Shown here: positions 25,715 through 34,955 of the stretch, piece by piece
How positions within the stretch are numbered: position 1 is the stretch's first letter
How the letters are laid out: the number at the start of each line of letters is the position of its first letter
Assembly (NCBI GenBank): GCA_021234155.1
Contig: JAJEKV010000034.1
Location: 11,744,697 to 11,808,696, forward strand
DNA: 64,000 bases
From: Isoetes taiwanensis
Lineage: Eukaryota; Streptophyta; Lycopodiopsida; Isoetales; Isoetaceae
Direction of reading: 5' to 3'
Notes under the pieces: generated by a model
What the model was told of the DNA's origin: nothing
Database searches by the model: none
What the model saw: the letters and a program-made list of their open reading frames with translations, nothing else
Translations under genes and position numbers: made by a program

Positions 25715-26713
25715 GCCTTATCTTGGCGGAGCTGTTCCCGAGCCTCTTTGGGAATAGACTGTAAGAGGTTCCGAACTTCCTTACCGACATTGTTCGGTTT
25801 GTCGGTCATGTTGAAGGTGACTTTCTTTTCCTGGCGGCCGTAAGAGTTGTGCTGAGAGGGCCCCGGACTTGGCGAACGGGGTTTGTAAGGTGTGGATGGG
25901 CGTGGCTGCAAGTAAGGGGCAGGACGCGGGTACTGGTTTCTTGGTGTGTCCTCCTCGAGGCTCAATGCCTTAGCCTCAGCTTCTGCAATTGATTTCGGGT
26001 CTGAAGCGCCTCAAGCGTATGAATTCATCAGTGTAGGCCTGAACTGACATACCCTTCTGCTCTAACCTGTAAAAGGTATGGATTTGTTGGCATTTATGCG
26101 CACGAGGCACATAATGCGACTTAAAAGCTTTGGCAAACTTTCGGAATTTGCATCGGCTTCTATCCAGATGCTTGGCTCTGGCATAGCCCTTCCACCAAAT
26201 GCGAGCAGCTCCTGTAAGGTTTGTGGTGGCAACCTTTCCTGTATCTTTTGCTGTCATGCCATAAGACTTTCCAAATTCCTTTATTTCGTCTAACTAGGAT
26301 TCTGCATTCAGTCCACCTCTAGATTTCCCATCAAACTGGGCCAGTTTTCTATTTTTCCATATACTAGTTATGGCCGCGTCAACCGTCTTACGATACTCTT
26401 TGTCCCGGCGCTTTGCATGGTCACCAGATGATCCAGACGTCTCAGAGGACACAGAAGTGACTGATGGTTTGGAATGGTGCTTCCCTCGTGCGGGTACAGG
26501 GCTTGGTTCAGGTGCAAGTGGCTGCTGGGGTGGTGGGCTTGGCGGCAACGGAGGTAACTCCGGTCCATTCTCCTGTACTTGTTGCGGTGGGTTGGTATTC
26601 AACACATAAGTTTGTAACTCGACTAATTGCCTCTTCATCAACATAAGTTCCTGCTCAGGTGTTAGTCGACTGGCATTCGAGGGTGTCTGCCAGGCGGCGT
26701 TGCGTGCACCGTC
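25669..26713 (-). pseudogene. Ty3/gypsy gag (element A), interrupted
   Basis: The frame is open from about 26713, just after a possible 3' splice site (TTAATATAG), through PSNASRLTPEQELMLMKRQL, a proline-rich stretch and the capsid-type retrotransposon gag core (AARIWWKGYARAK ... YVPRAHKCQQIHTFYRLEQK ... VQAYTDEFIRL). One in-frame TAG lies at 26294-26296, and a frameshift near 25970 leads into the C-terminal part (25669-25965), which ends at ACYRC. A zinc knuckle C-x2-C-x4-H-x4-C should follow, but only the first C-x2-C remains before the frame runs into unrelated residues, so RNA-binding function is probably lost. Gag would form the virus-like particle. Confidence 0.85.
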
Positions 26714-27121
26714 TATATTAAGTATAAAAAGGTATAAGCAGACTTACAGTGACATCAAGTCTCATAAAGAAGATCATTTCGGAAGAGTACAATAGAAAAG
26801 ATCCTTGTTATGAATGAGAACAATCATTACATTGAAAGTCATTACATTGAAGGCAGTTACAACTTAAAGTTATATAATACAGAGGTAGACACTTTACATT
26901 GGGCAAAAAAAAAATTTTTTTCAACGCACACATAGCATAGAAAACAGAACTGAGTGGACCAGGCCTAGGGGTTCGCGAAAGGATACAAGATGGAGTAGCG
27001 AACGCTCTCGCGTACAGCTCTCACTAACTTGTAGCGAGCCCAGGCTTGGACGATAACAGGTTGGTAATCCAGTGTGGGGCTGATGATGAGGAGATTAAAG
27101 AGCCTTCTCAAAGCATAGAAA
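26714..27121 (-). other. Spacer between acidic ORF and gag (element A)
   Basis: No frame of note. A strong 5' splice-site-like sequence CACT/GTAAGT occurs at about 26745 and an acceptor-like TTAATATAG at about 26714, only 35 nt apart. That is too short for a normal plant intron, so one or both may pair with other sites. Confidence 0.4.
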
Positions 27122-27123
27122 AT

Positions 27124-27434
27124 CTACCAGAGGTGATCGTTGGCGTCAGCAAAAGCTTCATGCCTTGTCATGTCCCAATAGTCCCATGTTCGGCGAAGGG
27201 TTTGCTGTAAGTCCTCAAAAGCCCGTTCTCTGAGAATATTAACTACTTCTAAGCCTTTAGCGGGGTCATAGGGCTCTCCTTCTTCTTCTTCAGGTTCCCC
27301 TTCCTCATAATCATCCCCATCCCGCTCGGGGTACTCCCCGTATTGTTGGCCATAATCCTGTTCTGGAGGTCCTGGGTCGTCCCTTCGGATGTCATTTGTG
27401 ATCCTTTCCTCAAACTCAGCAAGGTCATAATCTG
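27124..27434 (-). CDS. Small acidic ORF of element A, likely a spliced exon
   Basis: The coding-like part begins right after TGTCTTGCAG at 27435-27444, a good 3' splice site, and encodes about 102 residues: ADYDLAEFEERI-like start, a strongly acidic middle (EEGEPEEEEGEPYDP) and a helical end (ILRERAFEDLQQTLRRTWDYW), then TAG. I do not recognise it. Acidic stretches of this kind occur in histone chaperones, so partnership with the H3-fusion protein is an idea only. It lies between the WY gene and gag, same strand. Its first exon was not identified; the WY transcript could splice into it. Confidence 0.45.
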
Positions 27435-27775
27435 CAAGACAGCACGAATGAATATACAATGCAGAGCAATTTCTTACACTTGAAACTCTAATAAACACAA
27501 GGAAGTATCATTGGGGAAAACTATTTAATTGTATTCATCGATACAATAATCACAAATCATAAGAGAAAGGCACATATATTATAAAATGACTAAGAAAAAT
27601 GCTCAATCAAAATTTTACAACTATACGCAGTATAAGATGCGTAATACAATTATCTAAGAGCTAGGTCCCTCCTCTTCGTCCATAGGCTCAAGGTAGCACT
27701 AGGGCTAGCAGAGAGGGCGGCTCGAGCTGCTGCCTCTGGTGGCAAGCAGGTGGCCAATGGTGCCGCCACAAGAAG
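27435..27775 (-). other. Spacer between WY gene and acidic ORF (element A)
   Basis: Holds a tiny frame, MDEEEGPSS, at about 27651-27680, whose acidic start resembles the style of the following ORF, but it ends in TAG. The remainder is A/T-rich and may be 3' UTR plus intron. Confidence 0.35.
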
Positions 27776-29014
27776 TCACATGTTAGCGCAACCCGCCACG
27801 TCCCCCAATGCTGCTATAGCCAAATCTCGGCGGACCAATGTAATGGTGGTGGCGTGGTAGTCTATCTTCTTATGGCCCGCCAAAGTGGATATGGCACGAA
27901 GTGCCCACCAAGAAGCTTCAGAAGAAGGCCCTAGGTTCTTGGAGAAGAACAATACCTCACCTTGCCGAAAAGCTGAGAGAAAGAATCGGGGCACATGGTT
28001 GCCCATTGCCCTAATCTGAGGATCCCTAGAGGTCTCCGCTTCTCTTTCCAAGTTGACGGGGATCTTCTCCTCCTCTGCTTCTTCCTTGTCATCCCTAAGG
28101 CTAACCTTGGTGTCCCAAAGGTCTTCCTCTTCCTCATCCACCTCTCCCATGGTGATTTGCAAAGGCGGATCGGCCAGAGGTGGCCGCATCTGAGCTACAA
28201 AGTGCTCCTCCGGAGGCTGGGGTGTGTCAGTCAATAAGAACTGCCGAAGTGACAAAAGAGTCTCAACGGGCTCTAGTTCTTCTGGCCGGTATGCCAACAA
28301 GTTCTCAACTGGTGAGGCCGGTGTGGTGAAGTCGAGGAAGTCATCCTGGCAATACTCCGCAAGATCATAGAGGACCTCTATCTTCTTGCGGCCCCGCATC
28401 CCAGCAATGACGCGGTAGGCCCACATAATGTCCTCAAGAATCAGGTACTCTTGGTTATTCAAGAGTACGGTAGGAAGAAGATTTAGCCCTTCGAGCTTAA
28501 GGGCTTTCTCCCGACTTGCGGGGGCTTCAGTAGCAAGTTCCCTCCACCTTACAAAATCCTGCTCGTCGACGACTTCGTCGTCTTCCGGGTCAGGAGGTAC
28601 AGGCGTAGAGGAATGCTCAGCAGCTATCTCCTCATCCTCAATATACTGGTCCATAATGATGGCTAGTGCAAATCGGGCCTCAAAACAAGCTTCCCGATCT
28701 ATTGTGACAATGGGGAGGTCAGTCCCTCGCCTCCTTATGCCCTTAATGACATTTCTGGCATGCTCATCACCCCCTAACATCTGGAGCAGGGTGTGGAAGT
28801 CGAGATAGAGCTGGGAATCATCGTCGTGGTAGATACATGCAGGTAAAATCTCTTCACCATAGAACTGAAGGAAGGCGGCGTAATCTGGATGCGCCTGCAT
28901 GTTAGAGATAAGGTCTACCTGCTGGAGAAGATAAGGGTGAAGAAGGTCAAAGGGGACCGCGGGGTCCCAATGCTCTCCATCTAGATACCACTGCTGTAAG
29001 GTTGGGCGATCCAT
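27776..29014 (-). CDS. WY protein: accessory protein of unknown function (element A)
   Basis: The likely start is ATG at 29014 (MDRPTLQQWYLDG). The frame is open 24 codons further upstream, but that part is hydrophobic only because it reads through the 5' UTR next to a TATA box at 29095-29100. The product is 412 residues, acidic, with no signal peptide. It seems to contain three imperfect repeats, at about 55-121 (ILPA...LYLDFHTLLQMLGG...ARNVIKGIR), 177-225 (LLPT...YLILEDIMWAYRVIAG...KKIEVL) and 341-403 (ALRAISTLAGHKKID...). An acidic linker (292-318) precedes the last. A diverged homologue occurs in element B at the same place after the H3-like gene. I know no family for it. The pattern of the first repeat loosely recalls BRO-N/KilA-N type DNA-binding modules, but that is weak. 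Confidence 0.8.
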   Translation of the reverse strand: MDRPTLQQWYLDGEHWDPAVPFDLLHPYLLQQVDLISNMQAHPDYAAFLQFYGEEILPACIYHDDDSQLYLDFHTLLQMLGGDEHARNVIKGIRRRGTDLPIVTIDREACFEARFALAIIMDQYIEDEEIAAEHSSTPVPPDPEDDEVVDEQDFVRWRELATEAPASREKALKLEGLNLLPTVLLNNQEYLILEDIMWAYRVIAGMRGRKKIEVLYDLAEYCQDDFLDFTTPASPVENLLAYRPEELEPVETLLSLRQFLLTDTPQPPEEHFVAQMRPPLADPPLQITMGEVDEEEEDLWDTKVSLRDDKEEAEEEKIPVNLEREAETSRDPQIRAMGNHVPRFFLSAFRQGEVLFFSKNLGPSSEASWWALRAISTLAGHKKIDYHATTITLVRRDLAIAALGDVAGCANM

Positions 29015-29094
29015 AAGGATGAAGGCGCAAGAGAGGAGAAGGGAAACGCAAAAAGCAAGAAGGGAAAATGAAACCCTAATGGCCAAAAAGGGGC

Positions 29095-29186
29095 TTTATA
29101 CTTTTCGGCACGTTTCCCAAAATTGTTATTAAAAATTATTATTTAATTAATAATTTATTTTTAAATTCACACCAAGTGGCGGGAAA
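29095..29186 (-). promoter_or_regulatory. Promoter of WY gene (element A): TATA box and E2F-like site
   Basis: On the minus strand, TATAAA (plus 29095-29100) lies about 81 nt upstream of the WY start codon. TTTCCCGCCA (plus TGGCGGGAAA, 29177-29186), an exact match to the classical E2F consensus TTTSSCGC, lies about 80 nt further upstream. Both sit in the 180-bp AT-rich gap between the H3 stop codon and the WY gene. Confidence 0.6.
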
Positions 29187-29280
29187 AAAAATATTTTTAT
29201 ATTCACAACTCCAAAAATTGGAGTACTTTACATAGATAAGTCCACAAAAATTTTAAAACAGAAGATAGATGGTCGCCTAG

Positions 29281-30423
29281 TCACCGAAACTCCCCTCGGA
29301 TCCTTCGTGCTAGCTGGAGGTCCTTGGGCATAATGGTGACCCTCTTTGCATGTATGGCACAGAGGTTGGCGTCGCTCAAAAGCTCTATGAGGTAAGCCTC
29401 GGCAGCCTCCTGGAGTGCGAGGATTGCAAAGGCTTGGAACCTCAGGTCAGTTTTAAATTCCTGGGCAATTTTGCGAACGAGTCGCTGGAAAGGGAGCCGA
29501 CGGATCAATGGCTTAGTAGACTTCTGATACTTACGTATCTCGCGAAGTGCTACCGTGCCCGGTCGATATCTGTGGGGCTTTCGCGGCTTGAGGGTTGCCT
29601 TCAGCGATGGGAGGGATTTTCCGCCGGTTGTCGGATGCTTTGCCCGCTGGACGATCTGCTCGCGTCTCTGAGCCGATGTCTTCTTGGCAATGGTGGCATC
29701 CCGCTGCAATCGGGTCTTGTAATCCACACCCCCCTTCACAGGTTTGGTATTCTTCCTCCTCCTGTTAGCCCACACTGTAGCCTTCCTGTTCTTGGCCCCG
29801 CCCTGATCTTCAGGCTGATCCACATTTTGATCAGTATTTTGGTCTCCCTGATGGTCAACATTCTGACCAACATTTTGATCCTGCTGCTGGTCAACATCCT
29901 GCTGGTCCTCCTGTTGATCCATCTGCTGGTCCCCGCCCTGCTGGTTTTGGGCATCCTCCTCTCCCTTGCGGAGCCGTTCTCTCTCTGCATTCCTGGCCTC
30001 CTTGTCCAAGCGCACCTGTATCCGCCTGGCAATCTCCGTGTGGTACCGGGCCGGGCGAGCTCGCATGTCCGCTTGCACAAGGTCCATGCGATCTTGGGTA
30101 AAGGTAGGGGGAACATTTTCAAAAACAAAGGCATACAAGTCTTCGTTCCAAAAGAAGTCAGGGAGTTTGTAATGGTCCCTGTACATGAGTACATGGCCTT
30201 TACCAAGGTAATAGAAACCATTGGCCCGCTCTTCTGGTGGGGCACCAGCTATCTGTTGAAGGTCTTCTACCCTAGCAAGGTGTTGAATCCGTTGGGCCTC
30301 TGTCCGGGTAAGCTCCGCAGGATCTTCCTCCTCGCTGGCTAGTGGGTAAAACTTGACAAAGGCCCAGGCTTGGTCAGGCTGCTCTACTAGAGTGTAGGGT
30401 TGGTCTGCAGCAGAAGCGGTCAT
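29281..30423 (-). CDS. Histone H3-fold fusion protein (element A)
   Basis: The first ATG is at 30423 ([12 protein letters not shown]), giving 380 residues. Numbering from the frame's non-ATG opening at 30462, residues 14-170 are an unknown folded-looking domain ([21 protein letters not shown]), 171-220 a Gln/Asp repeat, 221-294 a basic linker, and 295-393 a histone H3 core: [70 protein letters not shown]. Loop 1 has canonical H3 length, so it is not CENH3-like, and L at the position after FQAFAI recalls H3.3. The usual modifiable tail is replaced, though TTGGK survives. Notable changes are LLSDAN for [14 protein letters not shown] for STELLIRK and the end EFR. No introns. It could enter nucleosomes or bind H4 and tether other parts to chromatin; that is inference. 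Confidence 0.88.
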   Translation of the reverse strand: MTASAADQPYTLVEQPDQAWAFVKFYPLASEEEDPAELTRTEAQRIQHLARVEDLQQIAGAPPEERANGFYYLGKGHVLMYRDHYKLPDFFWNEDLYAFVFENVPPTFTQDRMDLVQADMRARPARYHTEIARRIQVRLDKEARNAERERLRKGEEDAQNQQGGDQQMDQQEDQQDVDQQQDQNVGQNVDHQGDQNTDQNVDQPEDQGGAKNRKATVWANRRRKNTKPVKGGVDYKTRLQRDATIAKKTSAQRREQIVQRAKHPTTGGKSLPSLKATLKPRKPHRYRPGTVALREIRKYQKSTKPLIRRLPFQRLVRKIAQEFKTDLRFQAFAILALQEAAEAYLIELLSDANLCAIHAKRVTIMPKDLQLARRIRGEFR

Positions 30424-30598
30424 TGAAATGAAAAATGGGGTAAGGGATTCTACGGCCTTCAATAAAGTGCTTCACCAAAAGGTCTAGGACAGTGTCGATC
30501 ATAGGGTCTTCCTTCGAGAGATAGTCTAATAAGAGGCTAAACAACTGGAAAATAGTCGCCTTCTTGAGGTCTACGGTAAGCTTGAAGCGCGGCATCAT
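30374..30598 (-). CDS. Upstream ORF overlapping the H3-fusion start (element A)
   Basis: Begins with two ATGs at 30598 and 30595 and encodes 74 residues ([19 protein letters not shown], then [20 protein letters not shown]) with regular amphipathic helix periodicity. It ends at 30374, overlapping the H3 frame by about 50 nt in another register. The H3 frame is open back to about 30471, so a shift anywhere in this roughly 98-nt window would join the two. It may be a true N-terminal part lost to an indel, a product of splicing or frameshifting, or an independent small protein. I do not recognise it. Confidence 0.45.
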   Translation of the reverse strand: MMPRFKLTVDLKKATIFQLFSLLLDYLSKEDPMIDTVLDLLVKHFIEGRRIPYPIFHFNDRFCCRPTLHSSRAA

Positions 30599-30720
30599 AA
30601 CAATGGCGATGGACAACAAGGAAGAAGGAGTAGGGCGCTCAAGCGTGACTAAGTGATGCTAGCGGGTGGCGAAGGCGCTAAAGGTTTAGGGTGGTTGGGA
30701 GGTGTGAGGAAGGTCGGCTA

Positions 30721-30761
30721 TGGCGGGAATAGAGCTCAGGTCCGGTGGCTATGGCGGAAAA
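30721..30761 (-). promoter_or_regulatory. Two E2F-like motifs upstream of the H3-fusion gene
   Basis: The plus strand reads TGGCGGGAAT at 30721-30730 and TGGCGGAAAA at 30752-30761, both in the context CTATGGCGG. On the coding strand these are ATTCCCGCCA and TTTTCCGCCA, close to the E2F consensus TTTSSCGC that drives S-phase genes. They lie 120-165 nt upstream of the first ATG. The reading is suggestive only; short motifs occur by chance. Confidence 0.45.
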
Positions 30762-31255
30762 GGTCGTCCAGAAGAAACACACTTTTAAAAAGTAACTTAA
30801 ATTTAAATTCCAACGTTCACTTTTTATTTAAAAATTTTTCAAATTTAAAAAAAAAAAAAAAAAATTTAAACAAAGCGCCATATAAAAATACGCCTTGATC
30901 AGATATCGCCAAGCATGCGTTATCTGCCTTATCTCGGCGAAAAAACACCTCCAGAAGCAGCGCCCTTTTGGTTTTCAGCTGTTTGTTGTCCGATTAAGCC
31001 CTCGGAGACGTGCCCCCTAGGGTATTTGGGAGGTGCCCGATCCATTGGAGCCATTTTAAGCCTTCATCCGGAAGCGCCTACAAAACGTTATAGCCCTTCC
31101 AAACTTGGGTCTTCCAATCGCCCTAAACTTCTTAAGAATTTACATTCTACTACATTAACCTAGCACAAAACCAATCACACTAAACTCCCTCCTAACTATC
31201 GAACTAACGAGTTAGGGTTTGGTCAGTGCTATGATTTCGAGTAACCGAAATCACG
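30762..31255 (-). other. Leader between PBS and H3 gene (element A)
   Basis: Non-coding leader with an A18-type run at about 30847-30865 and a TATA-like TTTTTATATGG (minus strand) near 30880-30892. The part next to the PBS resembles the corresponding part of element C (ATAGCACTGRCC...CTAACTC). Confidence 0.5.
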
Positions 31256-31267
31256 GCTCTGATACCA
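31256..31267 (-). promoter_or_regulatory. Primer binding site, initiator tRNA-Met type (element A)
   Basis: The minus strand reads TGGTATCAGAGC, one base inside the LTR end. This is complementary to the 3' end of plant initiator tRNA-Met and is the standard start point for minus-strand cDNA synthesis. Confidence 0.9.
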
Positions 31268-31268
31268 C

Positions 31269-33177
31269 TGTGACGCTCCCTGAACATATACGACACTCAG
31301 ACGTATACATACGGGGACTTTCCCCTCCCATGCAACCAATTCACCATGAGCAGGGCCCTCCGTCTAAGTCGGGCCATCTATAAGAAGATGCTCAAGTGAA
31401 GGACACAGAGGGGTCATTCGGCCCACGCCTTCAATGGGGCTCCTACGTCGCGGAAGCGTGAATTCAAGGTTAGCACACAGCATAATCATATAATAATTTA
31501 CCACCACGAGGGGTGGCACATCCATCCAAGTGTCAACAACAAAGAATATGCATTTAATACTAAGGAAAAACACCCAAACCCATGGTTCTACCCAGGGTAA
31601 ATTTTAACGGCCCTAAATGTTTTTCTATTCAAATTAAGGTTGGCTAAACCTATGAAAAACAAAAGTTCTTAGAGTTTTTTCTTGGCGAAATTTGATAAAA
31701 TAAAGCCCTTTAATTATCTTCCCATTTGGCTAAAATGTAAAAATTTATATGACATGAAATTCTGATGTTGGCGAATTTTCCTTGGTCCCCAGCTAAAGTG
31801 CAACTATTTAACTTCAAACTTTGAGCACTGATTAGTACATGAATGACATTGATTCAATATGACTTCTACCCCGGCTCATACTCCAATGAGGATCGACTGA
31901 CGGCTAGGTCTCAAGAGATCAGCAGACCGAATCTTGACATGGTGTTGGCTGGCATAGAACATCGGCTAGGGTTGTCCGCTCCATCCGCCCCTCCTGTGCA
32001 CACTTTGCAGATGAGTCGAATCATGCTATGGCGTCACTATAGCCTTCCGGACACGCAGACTCAAGGTATCACCCTTCGAGCCTACTCCGGGGTTCATGAA
32101 GCCCCGTCCAATGAGGCAGGCCTGGGAAGGCCCCCTTCCGGGATCCGCGGTGGTTCCATAGGTGAGCTAGAGAATACGTGTGCGCATCAGCGACCCCGCA
32201 TTCGTGCCCGACTTACTCACCCTAAATCTACTCAAAGTGCAAGATGCTCCATACGGATCACACCTCTACACCCGGGGAGTGTCGGACCCATACCCGCCCC
32301 TCTTAGGTGGACCGGCTGTCGTGCCTAGCCCATTGTAGGAGTCTCAGGGGGCCTTTTATGTTGGGTGCAAGACCCCACCCCACTTCACCATCTGCGTTCC
32401 TTATTTGGTGCTAAGCAATTCCATAGCATCCACGACTCGGTGGTCTCTTGTGCACGCAGGGCGCAAAACTAATGGGAAATCTGAGGGGATCAACCTAGGA
32501 GTATACTACTAACATGGCTCGAGAGGTCTCTACCCCCTCCCCTTAATTCCCCATTTCGAGTAATACTATGCAAAGAACTATCAATCCATCCTTTAAGAGC
32601 AAGACCAGAATCAGAATTAAAGGGAACTCACCTTTTTACAATCAAGGGTTAGTTCCTACAAGTAAAAGCACCGAGAGAGAATGCATTTAAACAACACAAC
32701 AAGTGCCCAACAGGGGCGCTACCCTAGAATTCTCAAGCTATACTAACCACTCACCTGAGTTCCTGCTGGATCCGTTGTCATTTGGTGCTTCCATCTTCCC
32801 TGGACTTGGCGCTCAGCTCGGGACACACAGGTAAAGGTGCTTGGCAAAGGTGGGCGCTCAGCTCCTGCTTCTCTTGGACGATTTTGGGAGAGATGGGGGT
32901 GATGATCCACCTTGATGGCTCAAATTAGCATCCCTCATGCTGACCAATCGAATTTGGCCAGGTGGCGCCTTCCCAAACCATTAATTAACTTAATTAATCC
33001 ATTTAGATATTAACTCCTTAATTATAGGTTATTATCCTTAATAATTAAATTAGCATAGCTAATTTAATCTCCTTTAGGTCAACCCCCTAGGTTACAATAC
33101 CCCATGGTGGCGTACCTTTACTGGGTGACGTGTCAGTGTATTTGTACATATATCGTATAAATACTTGGAACGTCACA
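31269..33177 (-). mobile_element. 5' LTR of element A (1909 bp)
   Basis: On the minus strand the LTR runs from TGTGACGTTCC (plus 33167-33177) to GGAGCGTCACA (plus 31269-31279), a perfect TG...CA pair with longer matching inverted ends. It shares blocks in the same order with LTRs of elements C, D and E, including GCCACCTGGCC near the 5' end and the CCGCCCCTCCTGTGCACACT block at about 31986-32005. The length of 1.9 kb is long for plant Ty3 elements. Frames inside it are not conserved between copies. Confidence 0.9.
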
Positions 33178-34141
33178 GTGGTAAAGATTTATACGCACTT
33201 TATGGTGCTGGTGACATTAAAAATTGCGTGACCCTTGACAATAGGAACCTCTTCAAGAAAGCTAGGCATTTTCAATTATACCATGGAAAACGGTAGTTGA
33301 CCGCATCTCTGATTCAGACTGTGTGTGCCATGCTTAGGACTGAGAAGTTTGTGTTGAGTGGTGCCTGGGTTCTGCCTTCCAACATGGCATTCATTTCAGA
33401 GCAGCGGGTAGAGGCTGTGTGGCGCTTGACTGTGAATCCTAAGCATGCTACTCATGCTGATGTCAGAAACGTGGTGTATGGGCTCCCTCCTAGAATAGTG
33501 CCAGTGGAGCGTGTTGGGAGGCGAAGGAAAAGATTTTGGGATGCTCAAACCGTGTTTGGGGCTATTGAGGAGGATGTTGGCGATGAAGAATGTGCAGAGG
33601 AGGAACCCAAGCGCCCCATGGACACACCCTTTGCTGGCTGCCCCTCTTATATTCCCCTCAACTTCGAAGATTGCTCCTTCTCTGCTCAGTAAGTGCACTT
33701 GTGTTTCCTTTACTCATGTACAAATTCTTTGGTTTTGCTGTAGGGGAAGTTAAAGATGTAGATAATGCTATGAACGAAGGCGATAAGGACGCTGTCTTCA
33801 GCCCTCTAGTGAACATAGACACAGATTCAGATGAGGAAGTTGAGAAGTATGTTCATGTTGCTGCTGATAACAGGTCTGAATGTTTCCATGTTCACGTAGA
33901 CATAGATCTTGTGTCCAAAGAAACGATGATGAGCATTAAGGAATGCAAGGCTGCCATGTGCAACACAGTTCAACGGCTTCAGGAAGCTCTCCACTGTTTG
34001 GACATGGAGGACTTGAAAGTGTCTCTCAAACAGCGCAGGGTATTCCGTGGGTACATGAACTTAATGCGAGCCCTGCTGATAAAGCACAATAACACTTTGG
34101 ACCGCCTTGGAAGAATGTATTTTCGCACGATGCAGGCATGA
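33178..34141 (+). pseudogene. Unknown gene interrupted by element A
   Basis: Directly after the LTR end, a frame reads DLYALYGAGDIKNCVTLDNR through an in-frame TAG at about 33295-33297 into TASLIQTVCAMLRTEKFVLS, then an acidic and basic stretch (VERVGRRRKRFWDAQ) ending near SFSAQ. GTAAGT at about 33690 and TTTGCTGTAG at about 33744 look like an intron of roughly 55 nt. The next block (33745-34141) is acidic then helical (EALHCLDMEDLKVSLKQRRV...) and ends MQA-stop. With those exact splice sites the two frames do not join in phase, so the gene is probably broken. The family is unknown to me. Confidence 0.55.
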
Positions 34142-34631
34142 CATGGCTGTGGCAGATCTTGTAGTCAGGATTTCGGTCATCTTCTCTGCTGTTTTGCATC
34201 CTTATGTTGTTTGCTATTTTGCGCTTTCTGTGATCTTCTGGTTATGTACAGACATGTTGGGCATGGACGCCCTTTGTGGAAGCTTGTTGTTGAAGCTCTT
34301 TTGATGAGTGTTGTTCTCAGATATGGATGGACACCCGCCAATGTAATATGTACTATGTGTGAGCTGTTTACTTTGGTTCACTGTATATCTGCCAATGTAA
34401 TATATCTCAGCTGTTGACTTTAATTGACTCTTATCTTAGTGTGCATCTGTTGTAAATGCAATGGTGTGACGTCCATTGTTTTTTTGTATGCATGAAAGTA
34501 TTGCATGTATGTATATACGTAGAAAGGGCGTATGGGGTGCGCGGGTGTATACGGGGGTGTGATGTGGAAATTCCACAACCCTTGATTTGGCACATTCATG
34601 GAATGATGCTTCGATCCAATGATCGAAAACA
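34142..34631. other. No gene recognised
   Basis: Probably the 3' flank of the preceding broken gene. No motifs were found on either strand. Confidence 0.3.
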
Positions 34632-34673
34632 AGCAATAAGGATAGAGCAATAAGGATAGAGCAATAAGGATAT
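34632..34673 (+). repeat. Tandem repeat, 14 bp x 3
   Basis: Three units of GCAATAAGGATAGA are joined head to tail; the last is slightly altered. Confidence 0.9.
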
Positions 34674-34955
34674 AGAAACCACTGGCACATACCAACCACT
34701 GGATAAGATTTCACTTCATGTAGATATATAATAAATTTATCATGGTGGCCAAGGCCGGCGCCAATATTTCTCTTTGCCAACTCACTCCTTTAAGGGGGGA
34801 ATTTTTGTAACTTTGGAATGGTGCAAAATATGTTCTTCAAATGCAGAGTTTGATTTTTCTATAATATGAGAAGGTCCTAACCATTGCAACGACTAGACTA
34901 TGGGGTACCCAATCCGTAACTTTCACCTACCGATTACCTAAAATTATAGGCTTGT
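34674..34955. other. No gene recognised
   Basis: Short non-coding stretch between a minisatellite and a possible glycosyltransferase fragment. Confidence 0.3.

Larger units (their letters stand above)
22797..33177 (-). mobile_element. Element A: Ty3/gypsy retrotransposon carrying histone H3 and WY genes
   Basis: The order on the minus strand is LTR, PBS, H3-fusion ORF, WY ORF, acidic ORF, gag, protease-RT-RNase H, integrase. The element is cut inside the integrase C-terminal region at about 22797, so the chromodomain and 3' LTR seen in related element D are missing. All ORFs share one orientation and nothing foreign separates them. In-frame stops and frameshifts in gag and pol show that this copy is not autonomous, whereas the two accessory ORFs (H3, WY) are open from end to end. 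A related H3-WY pair follows an LTR end and PBS in element B. That the accessory genes are part of the mobile unit is an inference from this conserved order. Confidence 0.85.

Noticed and set aside
29015-29086. Hydrophobic N-terminus of the WY frame as a signal peptide
   Set aside because: It overlaps the leader just downstream of a TATA box at 29095-29100; the ATG at 29014 gives a start matching the element B homologue's layout.
29350-30342. 330-codon open frame on the plus strand
   Set aside because: It is antisense to the H3-fusion gene. Its hydrophobic repeats come from the complement of the Gln/Asp repeat, and the minus strand encodes an unmistakable H3 core.
29281-30423. CENH3 (centromeric histone) identity
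   Set aside because: Loop 1 has canonical H3 length and the core sequence follows H3.1/H3.3, without the extra loop residue typical of CENH3.
31843-32328. 161-codon plus-strand frame
   Set aside because: It lies in the LTR of element A, antisense to the element, and is not conserved in the LTRs of C, D or E.
34632-34673. CRISPR-like short repeats
   Set aside because: Units are contiguous without spacers and only three in number, an ordinary minisatellite.
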